Origin: Oasisia sp. SBJ-2009
Taxonomy: Eukaryota; Annelida; Polychaeta; Sabellida; Siboglinidae
Assembly (NCBI GenBank): GCA_964017155.1
Contig: OZ024855.1
Span: 372,001 to 436,000, forward strand
Direction: 5' to 3'
DNA: 64,000 nucleotides
Shown one piece after another: positions 51,163 to 63,021 of the stretch; the stretch's first letter is position 1; each line of letters begins with the position of its first letter. The notes under the pieces are model-generated. The model made no database searches. It saw nothing but the letters and a program-made list of their open reading frames with translations, and was not told where the DNA came from. A program made the translations under genes and the position numbers.

Positions 51163-54082
51163 TTGTCGTTTTCCTCGATTTGTTTCCAAAAGTTGGCAAG
51201 ACGACGCGCACGGTCAGTTGGTTTCGTCGAGAGAGTCGTAGTTACACCCCTTGCGTGGCACACGCCCGAGACGACCGACCGGGGCGTCGAACTTGGCCGT
51301 TTCTCTCCATTCTCAAAACTGATCCCCCGTAGACGGATCGGACTTTGTCGTTTTCCTCGATTTGTGCAACTATCACCCTGTTAAGGTCGCCAAATGCCTC
51401 GTCACCTCATCTAGTTAGTGGTTCATTATTACTCCCGCCGTTTACCCAGCGGTCGGCACGGAATTCTGTTGAAAAGAATGTAAACAGACATTTATGCTTC
51501 CCCAACTGATCCCCCGTAGACGGATCGGACTTTGTCGGTTTCCTCGATTTATTTCCAAAAGTTGGCAAGACGACGCGCACGGTCAGTTGGTTTTGTCGAG
51601 AGAGTCGTAGTTACACTCCGTGCGTGGAATACGCCCGAGAAGTCCGACCGGCGCGTCGAACTTGCCCGTTTGTCTCGATTCTCAAAACTGATCCCCCGTA
51701 GACGGATCGGACTTTGTCGTTTTCCTCGATTTGTGCAACTATCACCCTGTTAAGGTCGCCAAATGCCTCGTCACCTCATCTAGTTAGTGGTTCGTTATTA
51801 CTCCCGCCGTCTACCCAGCGGTCCGCACGGAATTCTGTTGAAAAGAATGTAAACATACTTCCCTAACTGATCCCCCGTAGACGGATCGGACTTTGTCGTT
51901 TTCCTCGATTTGTTTCCAAAAGTTGGCAAGACGACGCGCACGGTCAGTTGGTTTCGTCGAGAGAGTCGTAGTAACACCCCTTGCGTGGCACACGCCCGAG
52001 AATACCGACCGGCGCGTGGAACTTGGCCTTTTATCTCGATTCTCAAAACTGATCCCCCGTAGACGGATCGGACTTTGTCGTTTTGCTCGATTTGTGCAAC
52101 TATCACCCTGTTAAGGTCGCCAAATGTCTTGACACCTCATCTAGTTAGTGGTTCATTATTACTCCCGCCGTTTACCCAGCGGTCGGCACGGAATTCTGTT
52201 GAAAAGAATGTAAACAGACATTTACGCTTCCCCAACTGATCCCCCGTAGACGGATCGGACTTTGTCGTTTTCCTCGATTTGTTTCCAAAAGTTGGCAAGA
52301 CGACGCGCACGGTCAGTTGGTTTCGTCGATAGAGTCGTAGTTACACTCCGTGCGTGTAATACGCCCGAGAAGACCGACCGGCGCGTCGAACTTGGCCGTT
52401 TCTCTCGATTCTCAAAACTGCTCCCCCGTAGACGGATCGGACTTTGTCGTTTTGCTCGATTTGTGCAACTATCACCCTGTTAAGGTCGCCAAATGCCTCG
52501 TCACCTCATCTAGTTAGTGGTTCATTATTACTCCCGCCGTTTACCCAGCGGTCGGCACGGAATTCTGTTGAAAAGAATGTAAACAGACTTCCCCAACTGA
52601 TCCCCCGTAGACGGATCGGACTTTGTCGTTTTCCTCGATTTGTTTCCAAAAGTTGGCAAGACGACGCGCACGGTCAGTTGGTTTCGTCGAGAGAGTCGTA
52701 GTTACACCCCTTGCGTGGCACACGCCCGAGAAGACCGACCGGGGCGTCGAACTTGGTCGTTTCTCTCCATTCTCAAAACTGATCCCCCGTAGACGGATCG
52801 GACTTTGTCGTTTTCCTCGATTTGTGCAACTATCACCCTGTTAAGGTCGCCAAATGCCTCGTCACCTCATCTAGTTAGTGGTTCATTATTACTCCCGCCG
52901 TTTACCCAGCGGTCGGCACGGAATTCTGTTGAAAAGAATGTAAACAGACATTTATGCTTCCCCAACTGATCCCCCGTAGACGGATCGGACTTTGTCGTTT
53001 TCCTCGATTTATTTCCAAAAGTTGGCAAGACGACGCGCACGGTCAGTTGGTTTTGTCGAGAGAGTCGTAGTTACACTCCGTGCGTGGAATACGCCCGAGA
53101 AGTCCGACCGGCGCGTCGAACTTGCCCGTTTGTCTCGATTCTCAAAACTGATCCCCCGTAGACGGATCGGACTTTGTCGTTTTCCTCGATTTGTGCAACT
53201 ATCACCCTGTTAAGGTCGCCAAATGCCTCGTCACCTCATCTAGTTAGTGGTTCGTTATTACTCCCGCCGTTTACCCAGCGGTCCGCACGGAATTCTGTTG
53301 AAAAGAATGTAAACATACTTCCCTAACTGATCCCCCGTAGACGGATCGGACTTTGTCGTTTTCCTCGATTTGTTTCCAAAAGTTGGCAAGACGACGCGCA
53401 CGGTCAGTTGGTTTCGTCGAGAGAGTCGTAGTAACACCCCTTGCGTGGCACACGCCCGAGAATACCGACCGGCGCGTGGAACTTGGCCTTTTCTCTCGAT
53501 TCTCAAAACTGATCCCCCGTAGACGGATCGGACTTTGTCGTTTTGCTCGATTTGTGCAACTATCACCCTGTTAAGGTCGCCAAATGTCTTGACACCTCAT
53601 CTAGTTAGTGGTTCATTATTACTCCCGCCGTTTACCCAGCGGTCGGCACGGAATTCTGTTGAAAAGAATGTAAACAGACATTTACGCTTCCCCAACTGAT
53701 CCCCCGTAGACGGATCGGACTTTGTCGTTTTCCTCGATTTGTTTCCAAAAGTTGGCAAGACGACGCGCACGGTCAGTTGGTTTCGTCGATAGAGTCGTAG
53801 TTACACTCCGTGCGTGGAATACGCCCGAGAAGACCGACCGGCGCGTCGAACTTGGCCGTTTCTCTCGATTCTCAAAACTGATCCCCCGTAGAAGGATCGG
53901 ACTTTGTCGTTTTCCTCGATTTGTGCAACTATCACCCTGTTAAGGTCGCCAAATGCCTCGTCACCTCATCTAGTTAGTGGTTCATTATTACTCCCGCCGT
54001 TTACCCAGCGGTCGGCACGGAATTCTGTTGAAAAGAATGTAAACAGACTTCCCCAACTGATCCCCCGTAGACGGATCGGACT
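51163..54082 (+). repeat. Zone IV octamer copy 1 (2920 bp)
   Basis: Monomers start at 51163 (Dg), 51532 (A), 51893 (B with ttatctcg), 52262 (F), 52623 (Dg), 52992 (A), 53353 (B) and 53722 (E). The first A follows a cgtctaccc-free arm 2, and its box 1 has a private gtcggttt at 51538. The first Dg has a private gagacgaccg near 51272. The second Dg reads cttggtcgtt, where the first reads cttggccgtt. Confidence 0.88.
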
Positions 54083-55542
54083 TTGTCGTTTTCCTCGATT
54101 TGTTTCCAAAAGTTGGCAAGACGACGCGCACGGTCAGTTGGTTTCGTCGAGAGAGTCGTAGTTACACCCCTTGCGTGGCACACGCCCGAGAAGACCGACC
54201 GGGGCGTCGAACTTGGCCGTTTCTCTCCATTCTCAAAACTGATCCCCCGTAGACGGATCGGACTTTGTCGTTTTCCTCGATTTGTGCAACTATCACCCTG
54301 TTAAGGTCGCCAAATGCCTCGTCACCTCATCTAGTTAGTGGTTCATTATTACTCCCGCCGTTTACCCAGCGGTCGGCACGGAATTCTGTTGAAAAGAATG
54401 TAAACAGACATTTATGCTTCCCCAACTGATCCCCCGTAGACGGATCGGACTTTGTCGTTTTCCTCGATTTATTTCCAAAAGTTGGCAAGACGACGCGCAC
54501 GGTCAGTTGGTTTTGTCGAGAGAGTCGTAGTTACACTCCGTGCGTGGAATACGCCCGAGAAGTCCGACCGGCGCGTCGAACTTGCCCGTTTGTCTCGATT
54601 CTCAAAACTGATCCCCCGTAGACGGATCGGACTTTGTCGTTTTCCTCGATTTGTGCAACTATCACCCTGTTAAGGTCGCCAAATGCCTCGTCACCTCATC
54701 TAGTTAGTGGTTCGTTATTACTCCCGCCGTCTACCCAGCGGTCCGCACGGAATTCTGTTGAAAAGAATGTAAACATACTTCCCTAACTGATCCCCCGTAG
54801 ACGGATCGGACTTTGTCGTTTTCCTCGATTTGTTTCCAAAAGTTGGCAAGACGACGCGCACGGTCAGTTGGTTTCGTCGAGAGAGTCGTAGTAACACCCC
54901 TTGCGTGGCACACGCCCGAGAATACCGACCGGCGCGTGGAACTTGGCCTTTTATCTCGATTCTCAAAACTGATCCCCCGTAGACGGATCGGACTTTGTCG
55001 TTTTGCTCGATTTGTGCAACTATCACCCTGTTAAGGTCGCCAAATGTCTTGACACCTCATCTAGTTAGTGGTTCATTATTACTCCCGCCGTTTACCCAGC
55101 GGTCGGCACGGAATTCTGTTGAAAAGAATGTAAACAGACATTTACGCTTCCCCAACTGATCCCCCGTAGACGGATCGGACTTTGTCGTTTTCCTCGATTT
55201 GTTTCCAAAAGTTGGCAAGACGACGCGCACGGTCAGTTGGTTTCGTCGATAGAGTCGTAGTTACACTCCGTGCGTGTAATACGCCCGAGAAGACCGACCG
55301 GCGCGTCGAACTTGGCCGTTTCTCTCGATTCTCAAAACTGCTCCCCCGTAGACGGATCGGACTTTGTCGTTTTGCTCGATTTGTGCAACTATCACCCTGT
55401 TAAGGTCGCCAAATGCCTCGTCACCTCATCTAGTTAGTGGTTCATTATTACTCCCGCCGTTTACCCAGCGGTCGGCACGGAATTCTGTTGAAAAGAATGT
55501 AAACAGAATTCCCCAACTGATCCCCCGTAGACGGATCGGACT
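54083..55542 (+). repeat. Zone IV Dg-A-B-F tetramer
   Basis: Monomers start at 54083 (Dg), 54452 (A), 54813 (B with ttatctcg) and 55182 (F). It repeats 51163-52622 at an offset of 2920 bp. The F here ends with a cagaattcccc arm 2 instead of cagacttcccc, and leads into the half-monomer. Confidence 0.88.
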
Positions 55543-55721
55543 TGGTCGTTTTCCTCGATTTGTGCAACTATCACCCTGTTAAGGTCGCCAAATGCCTCGT
55601 CACCTCATCTAGTTAGTGGTTCATTATTACTCCCGCCGTTTACCCAGCGGTCGCCACGGAATTCTGTTGAAAAGAATGTAAACAGACTTCCCCAACTGAT
55701 CCCCCGTAGACGGATCGGACT
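55543..55721 (+). repeat. Half-monomer: arm 2 without arm 1 (179 bp)
   Basis: The arm 2 of the preceding F (55364-55542) is followed directly by another arm 2. The 49-bp box there is followed by gcaactatc instead of ttccaaaag, so a 182-bp arm 1 is missing exactly. Its box has a T to G change (cttggtcg) shared only with box 2 of the 62661 copy. Its arm 2 has the cggtcgccac variant typical of zone III. It is the structural counterpart of the half-monomer at 23569. Confidence 0.95.
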
Positions 55722-56451
55722 TTGTCGTTTTCCTCGATTTGTTTCCAAAAGTTGGCAAGACGACGCGCACGGTCAGTTGGTTTCGTCGAGAGAGTCGTAG
55801 TTACACCCCTTGCGTGGCACACGCCCGAGAAGACCGACCGGCGCGTCGAACTTGGCCGTTTCTCTCGATTCTCAAAACTGATCCCCCGTAGACGGATCGG
55901 ACTTTGTCGTTTTGCTCGATTTGTGCAACTATCACCCTGTTAAGGTCGCCAAATGTATTGACACCTCATCTAGTTAGTGGTTCATTATTACTCCCGCCGT
56001 TTACCCAGCGGTCGGCACGGAATTCTGTTGAAAAGAATGTAAACAGACATTTACGCTTCCCCAACTGATCCCCCGTAGACGGATCGGACTTTGTCGTTTT
56101 CCTCGATTTGTTTCCAAAAGTTGGCAAGACGACGCGCACGGTCAGTTGGTTTCGTCGATAGAGTCGTAGTTACACTCCGTGCGTGTAATACGCCCGAGAA
56201 GACCGACCGGCGCGTCGAACTTGGCCGTTTCTCTCGATTCTCAAAACTGCTCCCCCGTAGACGGATCGGACTTTGTCGTTTTGCTCGATTTGTGCAACTA
56301 TCACCCTGTTAAGGTCGCCAAATGCCTCGTCACCTCATCTAGTTAGTGGTTCATTATTACTCCCGCCGTTTACCCAGCGGTCGGCACGGAATTCTGTTGA
56401 AAAGAATGTAAACAGACTTCCCCAACTGATCCCCCGTAGACGGATCGGACT
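55543..56451 (+). repeat. 909-bp insertion relative to the zone IV octamer
   Basis: It consists of the half-monomer (55543), an ordinary D (55722) and an F (56091). Compared with copy 1, the step from F to the next Dg is 1270 bp instead of 361 bp. The D is the zone III form without ccggggcg, so this stretch may have come from zone III-like DNA. The D arm 2 has the tgtattgac variant. Confidence 0.86.
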
Positions 56452-59010
56452 TTGTCGTTTTCCTCGATTTGTTTCCAAAAGTTGGCAAGACGACGCGCAC
56501 GGTCAGTTGGTTTCGTCGAGAGAGTCGTAGTTACACCCCTTGCGTGGCACACGCCCGAGAAGACCGACCGGGGCGTCGAACTTGGTCGTTTCTCTCCATT
56601 CTCAAAACTGATCCCCCGTAGACGGATCGGACTTTGTCGTTTTCCTCGATTTGTGCAACTATCACCCTGTTAAGGTCGCCAAATGCCTCGTCACCTCATC
56701 TAGTTAGTGGTTCATTATTACTCCCGCCGTTTACCCAGCGGTCGGCACGGAATTCTGTTGAAAAGAATGTAAACAGACATTTATGCTTCCCCAACTGATC
56801 CCCCGTAGACGGATCGGACTTTGTCGTTTTCCTCGATTTATTTCCAAAAGTTGGCAAGACGACGCGCACGGTCAGTTGGTTTTGTCGAGAGAGTCGTAGT
56901 TACACTCCGTGCGTGGAATACGCCCGAGAAGTCCGACCGGCGCGTCGAACTTGCCCGTTTGTCTCGATTCTCAAAACTGATCCCCCGTAGACGGATCGGA
57001 CTTTGTCGTTTTCCTCGATTTGTGCAACTATCACCCTGTTAAGGTCGCCAAATGCCTCGTCACCTCATCTAGTTAGTGGTTCGTTATTACTCCCGCCGTT
57101 TACCCAGCGGTCCGCACGGAATTCTGTTGAAAAGAATGTAAACATACTTCCCTAACTGATCCCCCGTAGACGGATCGGACTTTGTCGTTTTCCTCGATTT
57201 GTTTCCAAAAGTTGGCAAGACGACGCGCACGGTCAGTTGGTTTCGTCGAGAGAGTCGTAGTAACACCCCTTGCGTGGCACACGCCCGAGAATACCGACCG
57301 GCGCGTGGAACTTGGCCTTTTCTCTCGATTCTCAAAACTGATCCCCCGTAGACGGATCGGACTTTGTCGTTTTGCTCGATTTGTGCAACTATCACCCTGT
57401 TAAGGTCGCCAAATGTCTTGACACCTCATCTAGTTAGTGGTTCATTATTACTCCCGCCGTTTACCCAGCGGTCGGCACGGAATTCTGTTGAAAAGAATGT
57501 AAACAGACATTTACGCTTCCCCAACTGATCCCCCGTAGACGGATCGGACTTTGTCGTTTTCCTCGATTTGTTTCCAAAAGTTGGCAAGACGACGCGCACG
57601 GTCAGTTGGTTTCGTCGATAGAGTCGTAGTTACACTCCGTGCGTGGAATACGCCCGAGAAGACCGACCGGCGCGTCGAACTTGGCCGTTTCTCTCGATTC
57701 TCAAAACTGATCCCCCGTAGAAGGATCGGACTTTGTCGTTTTCCTCGATTTGTGCAACTATCACCCTGTTAAGGTCGCCAAATGCCTCGTCACCTCATCT
57801 AGTTAGTGGTTCATTATTACTCCCGCCGTTTACCCAGCGGTCGGCACGGAATTCTGTTGAAAAGAATGTAAACAGACTTCCCCAACTGATCCCCCGTAGA
57901 CGGATCGGACTTTGTCGTTTTCCTCGATTTGTTTCCAAAAGTTGGCAAGACGACGCGCACGGTCAGTTGGTTTCGTCGAGAGAGTCGTAGTTACACCCCT
58001 TGCGTGGCACACGCCCGAGAAGACCGACCGGGGCGTCGAACTTGGCCGTTTCTCTCCATTCTCAAAACTGATCCCCCGTAGACGGATCGGACTTTGTCGT
58101 TTTCCTCGATTTGTGCAACTATCACCCTGTTAAGGTCGCCAAATGCCTCGTCACCTCATCTAGTTAGTGGTTCATTATTACTCCCGCCGTTTACCCAGCG
58201 GTCGGCACGGAATTCTGTTGAAAAGAATGTAAACAGACATTTATGCTTCCCCAACTGATCCCCCGTAGACGGATCGGACTTTGTCGTTTTCCTCGATTTA
58301 TTTCCAAAAGTTGGCAAGACGACGCGCACGGTCAGTTGGTTTTGTCGAGAGAGTCGTAGTTACACTCCGTGCGTGGAATACGCCCGAGAAGTCCGACCGG
58401 CGCGTCGAACTTGCCCGTTTGTCTCGATTCTCAAAACTGATCCCCCGTAGACGGATCGGACTTTGTCGTTTTCCTCGATTTGTGCAACTATCACCCTGTT
58501 AAGGTCGCCAAATGCCTCGTCACCTCATCTAGTTAGTGGTTCGTTATTACTCCCGCCGTCTACCCAGCGGTCCGCACGGAATTCTGTTGAAAAGAATGTA
58601 AACATACTTCCCTAACTGATCCCCCGTAGACGGATCGGACTTTGTCGTTTTCCTCGATTTGTTTCCAAAAGTTGGCAAGACGACGCGCACGGTCAGTTGG
58701 TTTCGTCGAGAGAGTCGTAGTAACACCCCTTGCGTGGCACACGCCCGAGAATACCGACCGGCGCGTGGAACTTGGCCTTTTATCTCGATTCTCAAAACTG
58801 ATCCCCCGTAGACGGATCGGACTTTGTCGTTTTGCTCGATTTGTGCAACTATCACCCTGTTAAGGTCGCCAAATGTATTGACACCTCATCTAGTTAGTGG
58901 TTCATTATTACTCCCGCCGTTTACCCAGCGGTCGGCACGGAATTCTGTTGAAAAGAATGTAAACAGACATTTACGCTTCCCCAACTGATCCCCCGTAGAC
59001 GGATCGGACT
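56452..59010 (+). repeat. Zone IV Dg-A-B-E + Dg-A-B
   Basis: Monomers start at 56452 (Dg, cttggtcgtt form), 56821 (A), 57182 (B), 57551 (E), 57912 (Dg), 58281 (A) and 58642 (B with ttatctcg). It matches 52623-55181 at an offset of 3829 bp (2920 + 909). Confidence 0.88.
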
Positions 59011-59379
59011 TTGTCGTTTTCCTCGATTTGTTTCCAAAAGTTGGCAAGACGACGCGCACGGTCAGTTGGTTTCGTCGAGAGAGTCGTAGTTACACCCCTT
59101 GCGTGGCACACGCCCGAGAAGACCGACCGGCGCGTCGAACTTGGCCGTTTCTCTCGATTCTCAAAACTGATCCCCCGTAGACGGATCGGACTTTGTCGTT
59201 TTGCTCGATTTGTGCAACTATCACCCTGTTAAGGTCGCCAAATGTATTGACACCTCATCTAGTTAGTGGTTCATTATTACTCCCGCCGTTTACCCAGCGG
59301 TCGGCACGGAATTCTGTTGAAAAGAATGTAAACAGACATTTACGCTTCCCCAACTGATCCCCCGTAGACGGATCGGACT
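59011..59379 (+). repeat. Inserted ordinary D monomer (369 bp)
   Basis: A zone III-type D sits between B and F of the tetramer, where copy 1 has none. It raises the local higher-order period from 2920 to 3289 bp. Its arm 2, and that of the preceding B, both have tgtattgac, as does the arm 2 of the inserted D at 55722. Confidence 0.87.
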
Positions 59380-62300
59380 TTGTCGTTTTCCTCGATTTGT
59401 TTCCAAAAGTTGGCAAGACGACGCGCACGGTCAGTTGGTTTCGTCGATAGAGTCGTAGTTACACTCCGTGCGTGTAATACGCCCGAGAAGACCGACCGGC
59501 GCGTCGAACTTGGCCGTTTCTCTCGATTCTCAAAACTGCTCCCCCGTAGACGGATCGGACTTTGTCGTTTTGCTCGATTTGTGCAACTATCACCCTGTTA
59601 AGGTCGCCAAATGCCTCGTCACCTCATCTAGTTAGTGGTTCATTATTACTCCCGCCGTTTACCCAGCGGTCGGCACGGAATTCTGTTGAAAAGAATGTAA
59701 ACAGACTTCCCCAACTGATCCCCCGTAGACGGATCGGACTTTGTCGTTTTCCTCGATTTGTTTCCAAAAGTTGGCAAGACGACGCGCACGGTCAGTTGGT
59801 TTCGTCGAGAGAGTCGTAGTTACACCCCTTGCGTGGCACACGCCCGAGAAGACCGACCGGGGCGTCGAACTTGGTCGTTTCTCTCCATTCTCAAAACTGA
59901 TCCCCCGTAGACGGATCGGACTTTGTCGTTTTCCTCGATTTGTGCAACTATCACCCTGTTAAGGTCGCCAAATGCCTCGTCACCTCATCTAGTTAGTGGT
60001 TCATTATTACTCCCGCCGTTTACCCAGCGGTCGGCACGGAATTCTGTTGAAAAGAATGTAAACAGACATTTATGCTTCCCCAACTGATCCCCCGTAGACG
60101 GATCGGACTTTGTCGTTTTCCTCGATTTATTTCCAAAAGTTGGCAAGACGACGCGCACGGTCAGTTGGTTTTGTCGAGAGAGTCGTAGTTACACTCCGTG
60201 CGTGGAATACGCCCGAGAAGTCCGACCGGCGCGTCGAACTTGCCCGTTTGTCTCGATTCTCAAAACTGATCCCCCGTAGACGGATCGGACTTTGTCGTTT
60301 TCCTCGATTTGTGCAACTATCACCCTGTTAAGGTCGCCAAATGCCTCGTCACCTCATCTAGTTAGTGGTTCGTTATTACTCCCGCCGTTTACCCAGCGGT
60401 CCGCACGGAATTCTGTTGAAAAGAATGTAAACATACTTCCCTAACTGATCCCCCGTAGACGGATCGGACTTTGTCGTTTTCCTCGATTTGTTTCCAAAAG
60501 TTGGCAAGACGACGCGCACGGTCAGTTGGTTTCGTCGAGAGAGTCGTAGTAACACCCCTTGCGTGGCACACGCCCGAGAATACCGACCGGCGCGTGGAAC
60601 TTGGCCTTTTCTCTCGATTCTCAAAACTGATCCCCCGTAGACGGATCGGACTTTGTCGTTTTGCTCGATTTGTGCAACTATCACCCTGTTAAGGTCGCCA
60701 AATGTCTTGACACCTCATCTAGTTAGTGGTTCATTATTACTCCCGCCGTTTACCCAGCGGTCGGCACGGAATTCTGTTGAAAAGAATGTAAACAGACATT
60801 TACGCTTCCCCAACTGATCCCCCGTAGACGGATCGGACTTTGTCGTTTTCCTCGATTTGTTTCCAAAAGTTGGCAAGACGACGCGCACGGTCAGTTGGTT
60901 TCGTCGATAGAGTCGTAGTTACACTCCGTGCGTGGAATACGCCCGAGAAGACCGACCGGCGCGTCGAACTTGGCCGTTTCTCTCGATTCTCAAAACTGAT
61001 CCCCCGTAGAAGGATCGGACTTTGTCGTTTTCCTCGATTTGTGCAACTATCACCCTGTTAAGGTCGCCAAATGCCTCGTCACCTCATCTAGTTAGTGGTT
61101 CATTATTACTCCCGCCGTTTACCCAGCGGTCGGCACGGAATTCTGTTGAAAAGAATGTAAACAGACTTCCCCAACTGATCCCCCGTAGACGGATCGGACT
61201 TTGTCGTTTTCCTCGATTTGTTTCCAAAAGTTGGCAAGACGACGCGCACGGTCAGTTGGTTTCGTCGAGAGAGTCGTAGTTACACCCCTTGCGTGGCACA
61301 CGCCCGAGAAGACCGACCGGGGCGTCGAACTTGGCCGTTTCTCTCCATTCTCAAAACTGATCCCCCGTAGACGGATCGGACTTTGTCGTTTTCCTCGATT
61401 TGTGCAACTATCACCCTGTTAAGGTCGCCAAATGCCTCGTCACCTCATCTAGTTAGTGGTTCATTATTACTCCCGCCGTTTACCCAGCGGTCGGCACGGA
61501 ATTCTGTTGAAAAGAATGTAAACAGACATTTATGCTTCCCCAACTGATCCCCCGTAGACGGATCGGACTTTGTCGTTTTCCTCGATTTATTTCCAAAAGT
61601 TGGCAAGACGACGCGCACGGTCAGTTGGTTTTGTCGAGAGAGTCGTAGTTACACTCCGTGCGTGGAATACGCCCGAGAAGTCCGACCGGCGCGTCGAACT
61701 TGCCCGTTTGTCTCGATTCTCAAAACTGATCCCCCGTAGACGGATCGGACTTTGTCGTTTTCCTCGATTTGTGCAACTATCACCCTGTTAAGGTCGCCAA
61801 ATGCCTCGTCACCTCATCTAGTTAGTGGTTCGTTATTACTCCCGCCGTCTACCCAGCGGTCCGCACGGAATTCTGTTGAAAAGAATGTAAACATACTTCC
61901 CTAACTGATCCCCCGTAGACGGATCGGACTTTGTCGTTTTCCTCGATTTGTTTCCAAAAGTTGGCAAGACGACGCGCACGGTCAGTTGGTTTCGTCGAGA
62001 GAGTCGTAGTAACACCCCTTGCGTGGCACACGCCCGAGAATACCGACCGGCGCGTGGAACTTGGCCTTTTATCTCGATTCTCAAAACTGATCCCCCGTAG
62101 ACGGATCGGACTTTGTCGTTTTGCTCGATTTGTGCAACTATCACCCTGTTAAGGTCGCCAAATGTATTGACACCTCATCTAGTTAGTGGTTCATTATTAC
62201 TCCCGCCGTTTACCCAGCGGTCGGCACGGAATTCTGTTGAAAAGAATGTAAACAGACATTTACGCTTCCCCAACTGATCCCCCGTAGACGGATCGGACTT

Positions 62301-62660
62301 TGTCGTTTTCCTCGATTTGTTTCCAAAAGTTGGCAAGACGACGCGCACGGTCAGTTGGTTTCGTCGATAGAGTCGTAGTTACACTCCGTGCGTGTAATAC
62401 GCCCGAGAAGACCGACCGGCGCGTCGAACTTGGCCGTTTCTCTCGATTCTCAAAACTGCTCCCCCGTAGACGGATCGGACTTTGTCGTTTTGCTCGATTT
62501 GTGCAACTATCACCCTGTTAAGGTCGCCAAATGCCTCGTCACCTCATCTAGTTAGTGGTTCATTATTACTCCCGCCGTTTACCCAGCGGTCGGCACGGAA
62601 TTCTGTTGAAAAGAATGTAAACAGAATTCCCCAACTGATCCCCCGTAGACGGATCGGACT
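59380..62660 (+). repeat. Zone IV F + Dg-A-B-E + Dg-A-B-F
   Basis: Monomers start at 59380 (F), 59741 (Dg), 60110 (A), 60471 (B), 60840 (E), 61201 (Dg), 61570 (A), 61931 (B with ttatctcg) and 62300 (F). The two tetramers repeat 56452-59010 plus a following F at an offset of 3289 bp. Confidence 0.88.
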
Positions 62661-63021
62661 TTGTCGTTTTCCTCGATTTGTTTCCAAAAGTTGGCAAGAC
62701 GACGCGCACGGTCAGTTGGTTTCGTCGATAGAGTCGTAGTTACACTCCGTGCGTGGAATACGCCCGAGAAGACCGACCGGCGCGTCGAACTTGGCCATTT
62801 CTCTCGATTCTCAAAACTGATCCCCCGTAGACGGATCGGACTTGGTCGTTTTCCTCGATTTGTGCAACTATCACCCTGTTAAGGTCGCCAAATGCCTCGT
62901 CACCTCATCTAGTTAGTGGTTCGTTATTACTCCCGCCGTCTACCCAGCGGTCCGCACGGAATTCTGTTGAAAAGAATGTAAACATACTTCCCTAACTGAT
63001 CCCCCGTAGACGGATCGGACT
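62661..63021 (+). repeat. Chimeric C monomer in zone IV (361 bp)
   Basis: Arm 1 is type C (gatagagtcg, ggccatttc), a zone III type. Box 2 has the rare cttggtcg change. Arm 2 has cgtctaccc and ggtccgc with a catacttccct tail, which in zone IV is the arm 2 of type A before B. It is followed by B. It is therefore an exchange product with a breakpoint in or near box 2. Confidence 0.83.
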
